DNA from: DMER01 sp003451645
Lineage (GTDB): Bacteria; Pseudomonadota; Alphaproteobacteria; Micropepsales; Micropepsaceae
Direction: 5' to 3'
Length of the DNA: 64,000 bases
Assembly (NCBI GenBank): GCA_031976175.1
Contig: DALYLR010000013.1
Location: 1-64,000 of the forward strand
Positions 34,832-43,722 of this stretch are shown one piece after another. The notes below the pieces were generated by a model. It worked only from the letters and a program-made list of their open reading frames with translations, was not told the DNA's origin and ran no database searches. Position numbers and translations under genes: made by a program. The first letter of the stretch is position 1. Every line of letters starts with the position of its first letter.

Positions 34832-36049
34832 CTAGACCGCACGCGTGCTGGACCAAGTGAAGCCATTGCGCGTTATGACCGCTGCCGACACCTCGCCCCC
34901 CACTGTCTGATCTTCGCCCGCCACACGCATTCGAAAAGCGCACAATTCGACGAGGCTTCGCGCAATGCCGCCCAACTCTTCCTCGCCAGACAGGCCGACG
35001 ACCCGCATGATGGGATTGATATAGTACTGCTGAATGGTTTCTTGAAGGCGTTGGAAAAACAGGCCTGAGGCCTGCACCACATGCTTTTCCCGAAGCGAGC
35101 GGCGCAGTTCCCCCTTGCGTCCGTCGGCAAGATCGGATGCTTCCGCCACAACCTGGTCACCGGTGAAGACCATCGCCGAGGCGGCCAGTTGCACCACATA
35201 ATCCTTCAGGTCAGGATCAATGCCCTGGATGAAGGCTTGCGCCATATGTGCTTGCGCATAGGGGACCAACAGCGGCGACCCTAATGGTTCGATACGGGCC
35301 TGCTGCCACAATTTGCGCTTGGCAAATCCGCCGACGACCCCGGAGATTTGGTAGGCCGCCATGGCGGGGAATTGCTCCTTGGCACCGAAGCCCGCGAACA
35401 CGGCACCGGTCACCATGCCAATACCGCCTTCCAGAAAGGCGTCTTTCACCACGCAAAGGGCCGCTATTTCGCGCAGCTTTGCGCGCGCGGGTTCACCGAG
35501 TTTGTACTCTTGAAAAAAGCGCTTCTCGGTATCCTCGATAAGATCGGCGTATTGCTTCAGAATTTTCGAGCCGAACCCGCCCGGAAAACAGGCCAAGTCT
35601 TTCATTTTGGTCAAATAGCCATGCACTCGGTCGATCGAGTCCGTCAGTTGCTCGGCACTGGGGTCCTCATCCGGTCCGGCCGCGGATAGATGCACAGCTA
35701 AATAGGCCGCCATCAGCATCATGCGATAGCTTTCACGCTGCACCGCATCGGGGAAATAATCCTCAACGCCGTCGAGACTATTGCCAAAATCTGCAGCCGC
35801 CGCTTCGACACTCGCCCAATCGGGCTTGGCGCGCAGGCCGTGGAATCGTTCGACCATATGCCCCCAAGGCCGGCCAGACAGCTCAGCATTCCCGAACACC
35901 ATGACCCCTACCGGCCGGTCCTGCACCAAGGGGAACAGCTTCTGGCCTACATTGCGCACCACTGGCCGTCCTTGCACGTAAGTCGTCACAGCCGAATCGG
36001 CGGCCATAGCCACTGCCCGTTTGTTCATGATCAGGATTTCAGCGGTCAT
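34832..36049 (-). CDS. proteasome-beta-like Ntn-hydrolase, uncharacterised family
   Basis: A 405-residue protein opening M-T-A-E-I. If Met is removed, Thr becomes the N-terminal nucleophile; counting from it, Asp falls exactly at 17 in VAMAADSAVTT and a Lys at 36 in GQKLFPL, close to the proteasome Thr1/Asp17/Lys33 triad. PVGVMVFGNAELSGRPW resembles the next strand of the fold. After about 200 residues the similarity fades; the C-terminal half has helical segments of unknown role. It is much longer than HslV or Anbu (under 250 residues). The start at 36049 is chosen because it exposes Thr; an in-frame start six codons earlier exists. The partner gene follows 34 bp on. Confidence 0.6.
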   Translation of the reverse strand: MTAEILIMNKRAVAMAADSAVTTYVQGRPVVRNVGQKLFPLVQDRPVGVMVFGNAELSGRPWGHMVERFHGLRAKPDWASVEAAAADFGNSLDGVEDYFPDAVQRESYRMMLMAAYLAVHLSAAGPDEDPSAEQLTDSIDRVHGYLTKMKDLACFPGGFGSKILKQYADLIEDTEKRFFQEYKLGEPARAKLREIAALCVVKDAFLEGGIGMVTGAVFAGFGAKEQFPAMAAYQISGVVGGFAKRKLWQQARIEPLGSPLLVPYAQAHMAQAFIQGIDPDLKDYVVQLAASAMVFTGDQVVAEASDLADGRKGELRRSLREKHVVQASGLFFQRLQETIQQYYINPIMRVVGLSGEEELGGIARSLVELCAFRMRVAGEDQTVGGEVSAAVITRNGFTWSSTRAV

Positions 36050-36424
36050 CCAGTTAAGGCCCCTCAACTATGTTCGCGCACGTCGTAATCTCAGTTCAGA
36101 GCAACGCCCTAAATTGCAGGCGAGCCGAAACAGGCATTCACTTGCAAAAGTTGCACCGGGCCTGCCGTGAAAATTATCCGCCATCACGGTGTTCCCGAAG
36201 GACACTACTGTGACCGAGGGAGGGGGCGCTGCCAACTGCGGCTCAAGCGCAATTGAACGAGGGGTACGGGGATGTGCCTAAAATGACACGCCCGTCCGGC
36301 GAGCCATGTGCAAGATTATGGGTAACACCGACTGACCATCAGGCTTGACGGGGCCAGTACTTGCATGGCCGGCTTGCATGCCATTAACCACACACAATCA
36401 AACCGCAAGAAGGGCTGCCTAGGA
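36050..36424. other. 375-bp divergent intergenic region
   Basis: This stretch separates the start of the Ntn-hydrolase gene from the SDR start and should contain promoters for both. I see no repeat, operator or RNA that I can name. A G-rich patch (GGGAGGGGGCGC) lies near 36220. Confidence 0.4.
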
Positions 36425-37207
36425 ATGTACAAACCCTTTGATCTCACCGGCAAAGTCGCTCTGATTACCGGTGGCAATGGCGGCATTGGCTTAGGCATGG
36501 CGCATGGTTTGGCGCAAGCGGGTGCGGGCATCGCGATTTGGGGCACTAATCCAGAAAAGAACGCGCAAAGTTTGGCACAGCTCAAGGCCCATGGCCGGCC
36601 AGTTAGCGCGCGCGTGGTAAATGTTGCGGACGAGGCCGCTGTGGTCCGAGCCATGGAGGAAACGGTCGCCGAGATGGGCCGCGTCGATTGCTGTATTGCT
36701 AATGCCGGTATTGGGTCGGCGGCGGCCTCCTTCCTCGACATCACGGCGGAAAAGTACCGCAAGGTTTTGGCGGTGAACGAGGATGGCGTGTTTTTTACTT
36801 TGCGCGAAGCAGCCCGGCACATGGTCGAGCGCGGCAAACGAGGCGATACGGCCGGCGGAAGTCTGGTGGGCGTTGCATCCTTGGCCGCCATCGAAGGGGC
36901 TGCGCGCAACCAGCACTATGCGGCAACTAAGGGGGCGGTCATCTCGATGATCAAGGGCATCGCTGTTGAATTCGCGCGCTATGGCGTGCGCGCGAATGCG
37001 ATACTGCCGGGCTGGATCGCGACGGACATGACAGCGGGTGCGCAGGCCTCGCCTGCATTCACGGACAAGGTTATCCCACGGATCCCTGCCCGCCGCTGGG
37101 GCGAGCCGGATGACTTTTCTGGCATCGCCGTGTACTTGGCGTCGGACGCCTCGCGATACCATTCGGGCGATACTTTTGTGATTGATGGCGGTTATGCGAT
37201 CTTCTGA
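36425..37207 (+). CDS. SDR-family oxidoreductase (FabG-like)
   Basis: A 260-residue classical short-chain dehydrogenase: ITGGNGGIGLGMAHGLAQAG (NADP site), CIANAGIGSAAA, Ser in LVGVASLAA, Tyr/Lys in HYAATKGAVISM, and PGWIATDM. The tail SDASRYHSGDTFVIDGGYAIF is typical of 3-oxoacyl-ACP reductase-like or glucose-dehydrogenase-like SDRs. The ATG at 36425 opens MYKPFDLTGK; an upstream frame opening at 36365 is unlikely. mepA follows after 18 bp. Confidence 0.9.
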   Translation: MYKPFDLTGKVALITGGNGGIGLGMAHGLAQAGAGIAIWGTNPEKNAQSLAQLKAHGRPVSARVVNVADEAAVVRAMEETVAEMGRVDCCIANAGIGSAAASFLDITAEKYRKVLAVNEDGVFFTLREAARHMVERGKRGDTAGGSLVGVASLAAIEGAARNQHYAATKGAVISMIKGIAVEFARYGVRANAILPGWIATDMTAGAQASPAFTDKVIPRIPARRWGEPDDFSGIAVYLASDASRYHSGDTFVIDGGYAIF

Positions 37208-37225
37208 GTTCGAGGGGACCTTCCA

Positions 37226-38203
37226 GTGAAACGAGGGAATTGGCGGCTGGCCCTCGCGGCCCTGCTCTTGTCTTGCGCAGTCACGGCCATCCCAAAATCC
37301 CGAGCGCAGGCCCACAAACCGGTTGTCGCCGACTGGCCCGGCGCCACAATGGAGCCGATCGTCGAAGAGGACGAACGTCAGGCTTTCCGGCCGGAAGGTG
37401 CACCGGGTACCGCAGCCGCAGTCTTTGCAAAAGCGCTCACGCCCGCGCCACTCGTCGCGAATACTCGGGTTATTGGTGCCTATAATCGCGGCTGTTTGGC
37501 AGGCGCGGTTGCGATGCCCAGCCAAAGCCCCGATTGGCAGTTGATGCGCCCATCGCGTAACCGCGCCTGGGGACATCCTGTATTGATCAAGACAGCAACA
37601 GACATCGCCTTGAGCGCCCGCAAAGCAGGCTGGCCCGGGCTCTTGTTTGGGGACTTCTCGCAAGTGCGCGGGGGACCCATGCCCTATGGCCACGCCTCGC
37701 ACCAGATCGGACTTGATGCGGATATATGGCTGACCCCGATGCCTAGGGACAAGCTGAGCACAGATGGCCTTGAACACTTCGCTCCCCCCTCGATGGTCAA
37801 TATGAACACCCAAGGGACCGAACCTGCCTTGTTCGGTGCCCTCCAAATCTCCCTCATCAAAATTGCGGCCGAACACCCCAATGTCGCCCGCGTCTTCGTC
37901 AATGCCCGGATCAAGAACAGTTTGTGCCAGAGCTTTGCGCCGTCCGATCGCGCTTGGCTCAACACAGTTCGTCCCGCCCCAGGGCATGACGCCCACTTGC
38001 ACATCCGTCTGCACTGCCCCGATGACGAGCCCTTGTGTCAGGCCCAAAAGCCGCCGGAGCAAGGCGATGGCTGTGATGAATTGGCGGGCTGGCTCAAGCC
38101 ACCTCCCAAAGTCACTGCACCGCCCAAGCCCGCCCCGCGCAGCAGGCAGCTCAAACTGAGCGCCTTGCCCGCGCAGTGCAGATTAGTGCTTGCAGCCCCG
38201 TGA
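37226..38203 (+). CDS. mepA: penicillin-insensitive murein endopeptidase
   Basis: MepA is a periplasmic zinc peptidase that cuts D-Ala-meso-DAP crosslinks in peptidoglycan. The 325 residues open with a signal peptide (LALAALLLSCAVTAI). LAS-family motifs are seen: YGHASHQIGLDADIWL (His and Asp zinc ligands), HPNVARVFVNARIKNSLC, and APGHDAHLHIRL (His ligands). GTG at 37226 follows GAGGGGAC. The C-terminal 40 residues are Pro/Lys-rich. It lies in a likely operon with the SDR. Confidence 0.92.
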   Translation: MKRGNWRLALAALLLSCAVTAIPKSRAQAHKPVVADWPGATMEPIVEEDERQAFRPEGAPGTAAAVFAKALTPAPLVANTRVIGAYNRGCLAGAVAMPSQSPDWQLMRPSRNRAWGHPVLIKTATDIALSARKAGWPGLLFGDFSQVRGGPMPYGHASHQIGLDADIWLTPMPRDKLSTDGLEHFAPPSMVNMNTQGTEPALFGALQISLIKIAAEHPNVARVFVNARIKNSLCQSFAPSDRAWLNTVRPAPGHDAHLHIRLHCPDDEPLCQAQKPPEQGDGCDELAGWLKPPPKVTAPPKPAPRSRQLKLSALPAQCRLVLAAP

Positions 38204-38210
38204 GCGCCGC

Positions 38211-38585
38211 TCAGCCCTGCTTCATCCAAAAGGCGTTGAGCTTGTTGCCATCGGGGTCGCGAAAATACCCGGCGTAAAAATCATCTCCGCGCGGGCCTGC
38301 TTTGCCCTCATCCCGTGCGCCGAGCGCCATAGCTTTGGCGTAAACCCGGTCAACCTGTTCAGGCGAGGCGCATTGAAACGCCACCATGACCCCATTTCCA
38401 ACCGTCGCCGCGTTGCCATCATAAGGCTTCGTCAAACCCACGCCCGCACCGCCGTCTGGTTTCCCCCACGCAATAAACGTGCCGGACTCCATCATGCGCC
38501 CGCACCCCAACTCCTTGCAGATTTCATCATAAAACGCCGCCGCGCGCTTTAGATCATTGGTTCCAAGTGTCACGTATCCGATCAT
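38211..38585 (-). CDS. VOC/glyoxalase-family protein
   Basis: A 124-residue single vicinal-oxygen-chelate domain: MIGYVTLGTNDLKRAAAFYD, VGLTKPYDG, VMVAFQCASPEQVDRVYAKA, and YAGYFRDPDGNKLNAFW at the end. Family members bind a metal and act as glyoxalases, dioxygenases or resistance proteins; this short type is usually of unknown substrate. The start at 38585 is fixed by AGGAG about six bases upstream. Confidence 0.88.
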   Translation of the reverse strand: MIGYVTLGTNDLKRAAAFYDEICKELGCGRMMESGTFIAWGKPDGGAGVGLTKPYDGNAATVGNGVMVAFQCASPEQVDRVYAKAMALGARDEGKAGPRGDDFYAGYFRDPDGNKLNAFWMKQG

Positions 38586-38934
38586 GATCTTGTTCTCCTG
38601 GTTGCCGCAGAAAGCTTGAGAACAATGCATGAACACGAATGCGCCCGCAAGCGAAATTTCACGGCCGGACCACCCTTAGCGACGACCGCAAGGATGCCTC
38701 AGCAGCCTCAGCCTGGTCAATACTTATCATCCCTGTACGGATTATCTTGGACCCATCCGCACGCTGATTGTCTTTGAGCTGATAATTTGTACGCGTATTA
38801 TCCTGATACGGAATACTTTCCTCTCAAATCTCATGGATCGTGAGGTTAACAAACACTTAACAGTCTAGCAAGTGCCCTCGCCATGCTTTAGTTGAACACC
38901 CCTCACGCTATGGAGCGGAAAGGAAGGGATATCA
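38586..38934. promoter_or_regulatory. 349-bp divergent region with paired TGTACG/ATTATC elements
   Basis: This AT-richer gap lies between the VOC and Hsp70-family starts. It holds TGTACGGATTATC at 38734-38746 and a related TGTACG...ATTATC at 38789-38802, a 55-bp spaced direct repeat, and an inverted pair GATAAT/ATTATC at 38781-38802. A CtrA-like box follows at 38846-38860. The bound proteins are not known. Confidence 0.45.
38846..38860 (+). promoter_or_regulatory. CtrA-like box TTAA-N7-TTAA
   Basis: TTAACAAACACTTAA matches the consensus of the cell-cycle regulator CtrA without mismatch and is followed by C. It lies 75 bp upstream of the Hsp70-family start at 38935, a position where CtrA could control transcription. 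Confidence 0.6.
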
Positions 38935-40188
38935 ATGACAGCGGCTGGCCTAGATTTTGGAACATCGAACTCGGCGATTGGCATAGCGCATCAGGGGGCG
39001 GCCAAGCTGGCGCCGGTTGAGGGCAGCGCTCAGCTTCTTCCCTCAGCAGTCTTCTTTGATTTTGCTGATCTGAAGTCTGCGCTTTATGGCAGGGCCGCGA
39101 TTGAGGCCTACACCAGTAACCAGGAAGGCCGCTTGATGCGCGGATTGAAGACAATCCTGGGCACATCTTTGATGGAGGACCGCACTCAAATAGGCGCGCG
39201 GAAATTGGCCCTGAGCGATGTGGTGGGCATGTTCATCCGCCACCTGAAGGTGAAAGTAGAAAACGCCGCAGGCGCACCTATCGATGCGGTGGTGCATGGA
39301 CGTCCAGTCCACTTTGCGGATGGCGATGCTGAGGCCGACCGCAAAGCGGAAGCAACATTGGCCTCGCTCGCCCGCGCTGCGGGGTTTGCTCATGTCAGCT
39401 TCACCTATGAGCCTCTCGCTGCGGCCTACCAATATGAACAAATGACCGATCGGGAGGAACTGGTGCTGGTTGCCGATATTGGTGGTGGCACCTCGGACTT
39501 CTCAATTGTGCGAATTGGTCCGGACCGGCGGCGGCGCCCCGATAGAGCAGACGATATCCTGGCCCACTCCGGCGTGCGGGTTGGCGGCACCGACTTCGAC
39601 CGGAATTTATCTATGGAGACCGTCATGCCGTTGATGGGCCTTGGATCATTGTTGAAAACAAAGCAGCTTCCCGCGCCTATTGGTCCTTATGCGGACCTTT
39701 CGTTCTGGCCGACCATCAATTTGGTCTATACGCCGCGCTCACTGCGCCTGATCAGGGAGACACTGGCAGACGCAGCGGAGCCCCAGAGGTTATCGCGGCT
39801 GCTCCATGCCGCTGAGCGGCAATTGGGCCATCGGATTGTCTTTGCGGTTGAGGCCGCCAAAATCGCATTGACTGCTAAACCTGCGACCCGGATTGATTTG
39901 GCTTTTCTGGAGCAGACGCTTGAAGCTGAGGCAACACGGCCCACCTTTGAGGAGGTCGTGCGTTTTGAAATGAACCGGTTGCGCGTCGCGATCTGGTCGT
40001 GCCTGGCCCAATCGGGGCTGGAGACGGAAGATGTCAGCGCGGTCTTTCTGACCGGTGGATCGTCGCTGACGCCGATTGTCGCGCAGACCATCTGCGCTGA
40101 GGTACCACAGGCGCAAGTGCGGCGCGGTGATGACTTTCTCTCCGTTGCCATGGGTCTGACGCTGGAGGCACAGCGGCGCTATGGATGA
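38935..40188 (+). CDS. short Hsp70-family protein (YegD-like)
   Basis: A 417-residue Hsp70/actin-fold ATPase. Phosphate loops are GLDFGTSNSAIGIA and VADIGGGTSDFSIV; YEPLAAAYQYE connects them and FLTGGSSLTPIV forms the adenosine site. Length covers the nucleotide-binding domain only; the peptide-binding beta-sandwich of DnaK is missing, as in YegD. It may act without classical DnaJ/GrpE cycling. A CtrA-like box is upstream. It is convergent with the serine hydrolase at 40195. Confidence 0.88.
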   Translation: MTAAGLDFGTSNSAIGIAHQGAAKLAPVEGSAQLLPSAVFFDFADLKSALYGRAAIEAYTSNQEGRLMRGLKTILGTSLMEDRTQIGARKLALSDVVGMFIRHLKVKVENAAGAPIDAVVHGRPVHFADGDAEADRKAEATLASLARAAGFAHVSFTYEPLAAAYQYEQMTDREELVLVADIGGGTSDFSIVRIGPDRRRRPDRADDILAHSGVRVGGTDFDRNLSMETVMPLMGLGSLLKTKQLPAPIGPYADLSFWPTINLVYTPRSLRLIRETLADAAEPQRLSRLLHAAERQLGHRIVFAVEAAKIALTAKPATRIDLAFLEQTLEAEATRPTFEEVVRFEMNRLRVAIWSCLAQSGLETEDVSAVFLTGGSSLTPIVAQTICAEVPQAQVRRGDDFLSVAMGLTLEAQRRYG

Positions 40189-40194
40189 GGCGCA

Positions 40195-42042
40195 TCACTC
40201 CCAAAACTTCAACCCAATCCATCCATATTGATAGAGATAAAGGCCAGCCAGAAGAGCCAGACCTGCATTCACCCACGCCATGACACGGGTCAGCCACCCA
40301 ATCTCGCTGCCGCTTGCCTGCGCCGTCATCGCAGCCAACACACCGAAGATTGGTACCGCAATAGTTAGACTATAGACGGCCCATCCCAACGCAGAAGGCT
40401 TCGCCACCAGCATGAGGTCGTTCGATGCCAAGACAGCGAGAGTAACACCAGCCAAGGCAACGATGCTCAACAATGCCAGCGTGGGCACCAGCCTGACGAG
40501 AAATCCGCCATCCCGCCGCCATGCTCCACCAATGAGCCGCATCAGGACCACAAGCGTCAAAATACAAGACAGCGCAAAGAGGACGCCGTAAACAGCCTTG
40601 GTAGCGGCCTGCCAAAGCGGGACTTTGACGCTTGCCCCTGTGCCGTTGAGCATAAGGGTCTCGCCCTCAGGGCCTCCTGTGAAGACGATGTTGGCGGCGG
40701 CCGCATCCTCCTTGCGGAACTGGCCCTGGCCCAGAAACACCCGCTTGGTCCCATTCAGGATCAGCGCACCCTCTGTTGCCTCCGCGGGTTGCCAGGCGGC
40801 TAAGCTGCCGATGAGGGCCAAGACCTGTTGGCGTGGCGCGATATCTTGATAGAGCCCCGCCCATCTTTCGAGATCTGCCGAAGGTAAAGCAACGCCGGAA
40901 GGCTTGGCCTCGGGCCAATCACGCTCCAGGTAATCGCGGATCAGGCCGGCAAGCTCAAAGGCCTCCTCATTGGCTTGATTGACCATGAGCACAAAGCCAG
41001 CGCCCTTGCCCGGCGCATATTCAAGCTTTGAGGCAAAGCCATCGATCCCGCCGTCATGGCCGTGGAACACCGCCTTCTTGCCGATCGTAGAGAAATTCCC
41101 AAGACCATAGACCCCTTTCAGCCCAGCCCGCGCTGCGGCGCCCGATTGGCCGTTCTCAATCCGGCTGGCTGTTGCAGGTGTGAAGTAGCTGCGGCCATCA
41201 AGGCTGCCACGACCCAGCATGAGCTGCGCAAGTCGCGCAAGGTCGCCCGCCGTGACGTTGAGAGAGCCGGAGGGCCGGGCCAGGATTTCAATGAAAGGTT
41301 CTTCGGTAACGCCGTCAGCCTTGTAGCTCTTGGCCATCCAGCCTGCGATGGCGGGGTCTTTGACCCAATAGGCGCTGCTCATGCCCAGTGGGCCGGTCAG
41401 CCGCTCCGCAATGAAGTCTTGAAACTTTTGCCCCGAAACCTTTTCGATGATGAGGCCCGCAATAACCGGTCCGGAATTGCAATAGGCCGTCCACGTGCCT
41501 GGTCTCCAGCGGCTTTTGTAGGGGCCGTATTTGACCACCGCCTCTGACAAGGGTGTGTCTTTGCCCTCGAGCAAATAATGATGGAAGCCAATGTCATCAA
41601 AGCCCGCTGTGTGTTCCAACAGATGCACGAGGCGGACCGGGTCGCTGGACTCCCAAGGGTTGTCGAATTTGAGCTCGGGCACAAGGTCGGCAAGTTTGGC
41701 GTTGAGGTCGAGCCGACCCTCCTCCACCAACATCATAATGCCAATGCCCGTAAAGCTCTTGGAAATGGAGCCGGCCCTGAAAACCGTCTCGGGCGTCACA
41801 GGCGTTCGCGCTTTGACATCCGCCAGGCCATAGCCACGGGTCAGGACAATCTGATTGTTCTCAATGATGGCGACGCTGGCGCCGGGGATCTTGAGGCGCG
41901 CGAACTCCTGCGCCAGCGCCTTCTCAAGGGCTTCGAGCGTTTGGGGGATTTCTTTCGCTTTGTCAGGCGGCGATTGCGCCCATGCCGTCCCAGACTGGAG
42001 CAACGCCCAAGCCACTACCAGCACACTCAGCAACCGGTTCAT
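40195..42042 (-). CDS. beta-lactamase-fold serine hydrolase with C-terminal membrane domain
   Basis: A 615-residue exported protein. After the signal peptide (VLVVAWALLQSGTAWA), residues 40-370 form a class C beta-lactamase/D-aminopeptidase-like domain: SISKS (nucleophile and lysine), YCNSG (Tyr-x-Asn) and HGHDGG for the third motif. A beta-rich linker follows, then four hydrophobic helices (about 485-615). The fusion with a membrane tail resembles bacterial peptidases and esterases of the ampC-like family, not true resistance enzymes. ATG 42042 opens MNRLLSV; earlier in-frame ATGs (42057, 42060, 42075) are less likely. Confidence 0.85.
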   Translation of the reverse strand: MNRLLSVLVVAWALLQSGTAWAQSPPDKAKEIPQTLEALEKALAQEFARLKIPGASVAIIENNQIVLTRGYGLADVKARTPVTPETVFRAGSISKSFTGIGIMMLVEEGRLDLNAKLADLVPELKFDNPWESSDPVRLVHLLEHTAGFDDIGFHHYLLEGKDTPLSEAVVKYGPYKSRWRPGTWTAYCNSGPVIAGLIIEKVSGQKFQDFIAERLTGPLGMSSAYWVKDPAIAGWMAKSYKADGVTEEPFIEILARPSGSLNVTAGDLARLAQLMLGRGSLDGRSYFTPATASRIENGQSGAAARAGLKGVYGLGNFSTIGKKAVFHGHDGGIDGFASKLEYAPGKGAGFVLMVNQANEEAFELAGLIRDYLERDWPEAKPSGVALPSADLERWAGLYQDIAPRQQVLALIGSLAAWQPAEATEGALILNGTKRVFLGQGQFRKEDAAAANIVFTGGPEGETLMLNGTGASVKVPLWQAATKAVYGVLFALSCILTLVVLMRLIGGAWRRDGGFLVRLVPTLALLSIVALAGVTLAVLASNDLMLVAKPSALGWAVYSLTIAVPIFGVLAAMTAQASGSEIGWLTRVMAWVNAGLALLAGLYLYQYGWIGLKFWE

Positions 42043-42081
42043 CGCCTCATCCCCCATCATACGGCCTTGTCCCACAGGACC

Positions 42082-42519
42082 TCAGTCGCACACTAGCTCA
42101 CCCCATTGGCTGCGCTTATCCCGTTTGATACAGGCCTCTGACGGCCCCACCCATTTGCCATCCGCGCTCCAGCTTTTGGCCCCGCGCTTTTGCGAGGCCA
42201 TGAATTCATCCTCACACTTGATCGCGCGCGGCGCGTAACCGCCATCCTCCAGCTTCGAATAGCCCTGGATGTTGCAGACAATTACCGCCCACCAGCGTTC
42301 AGAGGGGATGCTCTTGATCCGGTCCTTCAGGTATTTCGGCGCCCTGCCCCACCAATCGGGCAACATCTCCACAAATTGCTCATTGGAAATGCGCTGCTTG
42401 GAGATGGCCAGAAACTGCTCATCCGTATAGGGAGGACCAGGATCGCTCACCGGTTCCGCGAGCACCGGCAGGCCCAACCCCGCCGCCAGCAACGCGATGC
42501 AAACCCAAGCTCTGCCCAT
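42082..42519 (-). CDS. exported protein of unknown function
   Basis: A 145-residue protein with signal peptide (VCIALLAAGLGLPVLA-EP). The mature part has YTDEQFLAISKQRISNEQF, a Trp pair (LPDWWGRAPKY and RWWAVIVCN), and four cysteines that could form two disulfides. No family was recognised. The start at 42519 is supported by GGGGGAG about six bases upstream. Its 3' end lies 39 bp before the serine hydrolase start on the same strand, so they may be co-transcribed. Confidence 0.65.
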   Translation of the reverse strand: MGRAWVCIALLAAGLGLPVLAEPVSDPGPPYTDEQFLAISKQRISNEQFVEMLPDWWGRAPKYLKDRIKSIPSERWWAVIVCNIQGYSKLEDGGYAPRAIKCEDEFMASQKRGAKSWSADGKWVGPSEACIKRDKRSQWGELVCD

Positions 42520-42665
42520 CACGCTCCCCCAAAACGTTCGGGTGTATAGTATCAGCGGCACTCTCATAAGCCAAGGTGAATACCCCACGGCCTCTTGCGC
42601 TGCTACCCGATGCGGTTGCAGTCTTTGACGACGTTAATCACACTGGCCATAAGGATGATCGCCCC

Positions 42666-43637
42666 ATGAACTTGCGCACGCCCCTTTGCGACCTCCTCAA
42701 TATCGAGGTACCGATTATGCTCGCGGGTATGGGTGGGGTGTCCTATGCCGGCGTTTGTGCCGCTGTCTCAGAGGCTGGCGGCTTTGGCACGCTGGGGATG
42801 GCGGGCCGCAGCCCTGACGAAATCCGCGCGGAGATGCGCAAAGTCCGCAGCCTAACCCGCAAACCATTTGGGGTGGATCTGCTATCGGCAGTCCCGGAAT
42901 CGCTGGAGCGCACCGCTGACATCATCATCGAGGAAGGCGCATCCGCCTTCATTTCAGGCCTCGGCGTGCCGCCTCCGCATCTGGTGAAAAAGTTCCACGA
43001 CGCGGGCCTCAAGGTCATGAATGTCTGTGGCACGGTGCGCCACGCTTTGTTGGGCCAGGCTGGCGGTTTGGATGCCGTGATTGCGCAGGGCACCGAAGCC
43101 GGCGGGCATACCGGCCGGATCGCAGGCATGGCGCTGATCCCGCAAGTAGTCGATGCGGTCAAGATCCCTGTAGTCGCCGCTGGCGCGATTGTCGATGGGC
43201 GCGGACTTGTTGCAGCGCTTGCCCTCGGCGCCCAAGGCGTGTGGATGGGCACCCGCTTCATCGCCTCCACCGAGGCGCATGCGGGCGATCTCTACAAGCA
43301 AGTCGTGGTCGAGGCGGGCGATGAAGATACGCTGATAACCCGTGCTTATTCGGGCAAGCCGATGCGGGTCTACAAGAACCCATATGTTGAGGATTGGGAG
43401 CGCCGCCCCAATGAGATCAAGCCCTTCCCTCAGCAAGCGATGATCTCGGTACAAGCGGGCGTGATGGGCGGCATTGGCGGCCAGACCGAAGGCCTTGAAC
43501 GCGCGCGCTCAGCCTTTGCCATCGGCCAGGGTGCTGGCGCCATCCACGAAATTCTTCCGAGTGCGGAGATTATCCGCCGCGTCGTCGTGCAGGCCAAAGA
43601 AGCAATCGCGCGGATGGCGTCGGTTGGCGCGCGTTAA
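42666..43637 (+). CDS. nitronate monooxygenase-family flavoprotein
   Basis: A 323-residue TIM-barrel flavoenzyme, 2-nitropropane dioxygenase/NMO type: PIMLAGMGGVSYAGVCAAVS, GGFGTLGMAGRSPDE, AQGTEAGGHTGR (phosphate and catalytic-His region), PVVAAGAIVDGRGLVAALAL and GVWMGTRFIASTEAHA. Family members oxidise alkyl nitronates, or act as enoyl-ACP reductase (FabK) when other motifs are present. ATG 42666 opens MNLRTPLCDL; a longer frame from 42576 has no family support. Confidence 0.9.
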   Translation: MNLRTPLCDLLNIEVPIMLAGMGGVSYAGVCAAVSEAGGFGTLGMAGRSPDEIRAEMRKVRSLTRKPFGVDLLSAVPESLERTADIIIEEGASAFISGLGVPPPHLVKKFHDAGLKVMNVCGTVRHALLGQAGGLDAVIAQGTEAGGHTGRIAGMALIPQVVDAVKIPVVAAGAIVDGRGLVAALALGAQGVWMGTRFIASTEAHAGDLYKQVVVEAGDEDTLITRAYSGKPMRVYKNPYVEDWERRPNEIKPFPQQAMISVQAGVMGGIGGQTEGLERARSAFAIGQGAGAIHEILPSAEIIRRVVVQAKEAIARMASVGAR

Positions 43638-43722
43638 CCATCCTGTCCGTCTACGGAGCGCTTTACAAGTGCTCACGCCCGCGTTAACCCTTGTTAACGA
43701 TTAACCGCTGGGAGGGACCGAG

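Noticed and set aside
36491..38062. Long open frame (523 codons) antisense to the SDR and mepA genes
   Set aside because: It covers two well-supported genes on the other strand, crosses their junction, and its translation has no domain-like pattern; typical of high-GC shadow frames.
40195..42042. Beta-lactam resistance gene
   Set aside because: The SxxK, YxN and HxxxGG-like motifs fit the broad serine-hydrolase family, and the membrane tail is unlike AmpC; resistance is not supported.
43682..43704. CtrA-type site before the small secreted protein
   Set aside because: The TTAA pair is spaced by six bases and a third by three, not seven; only half-sites are supported.
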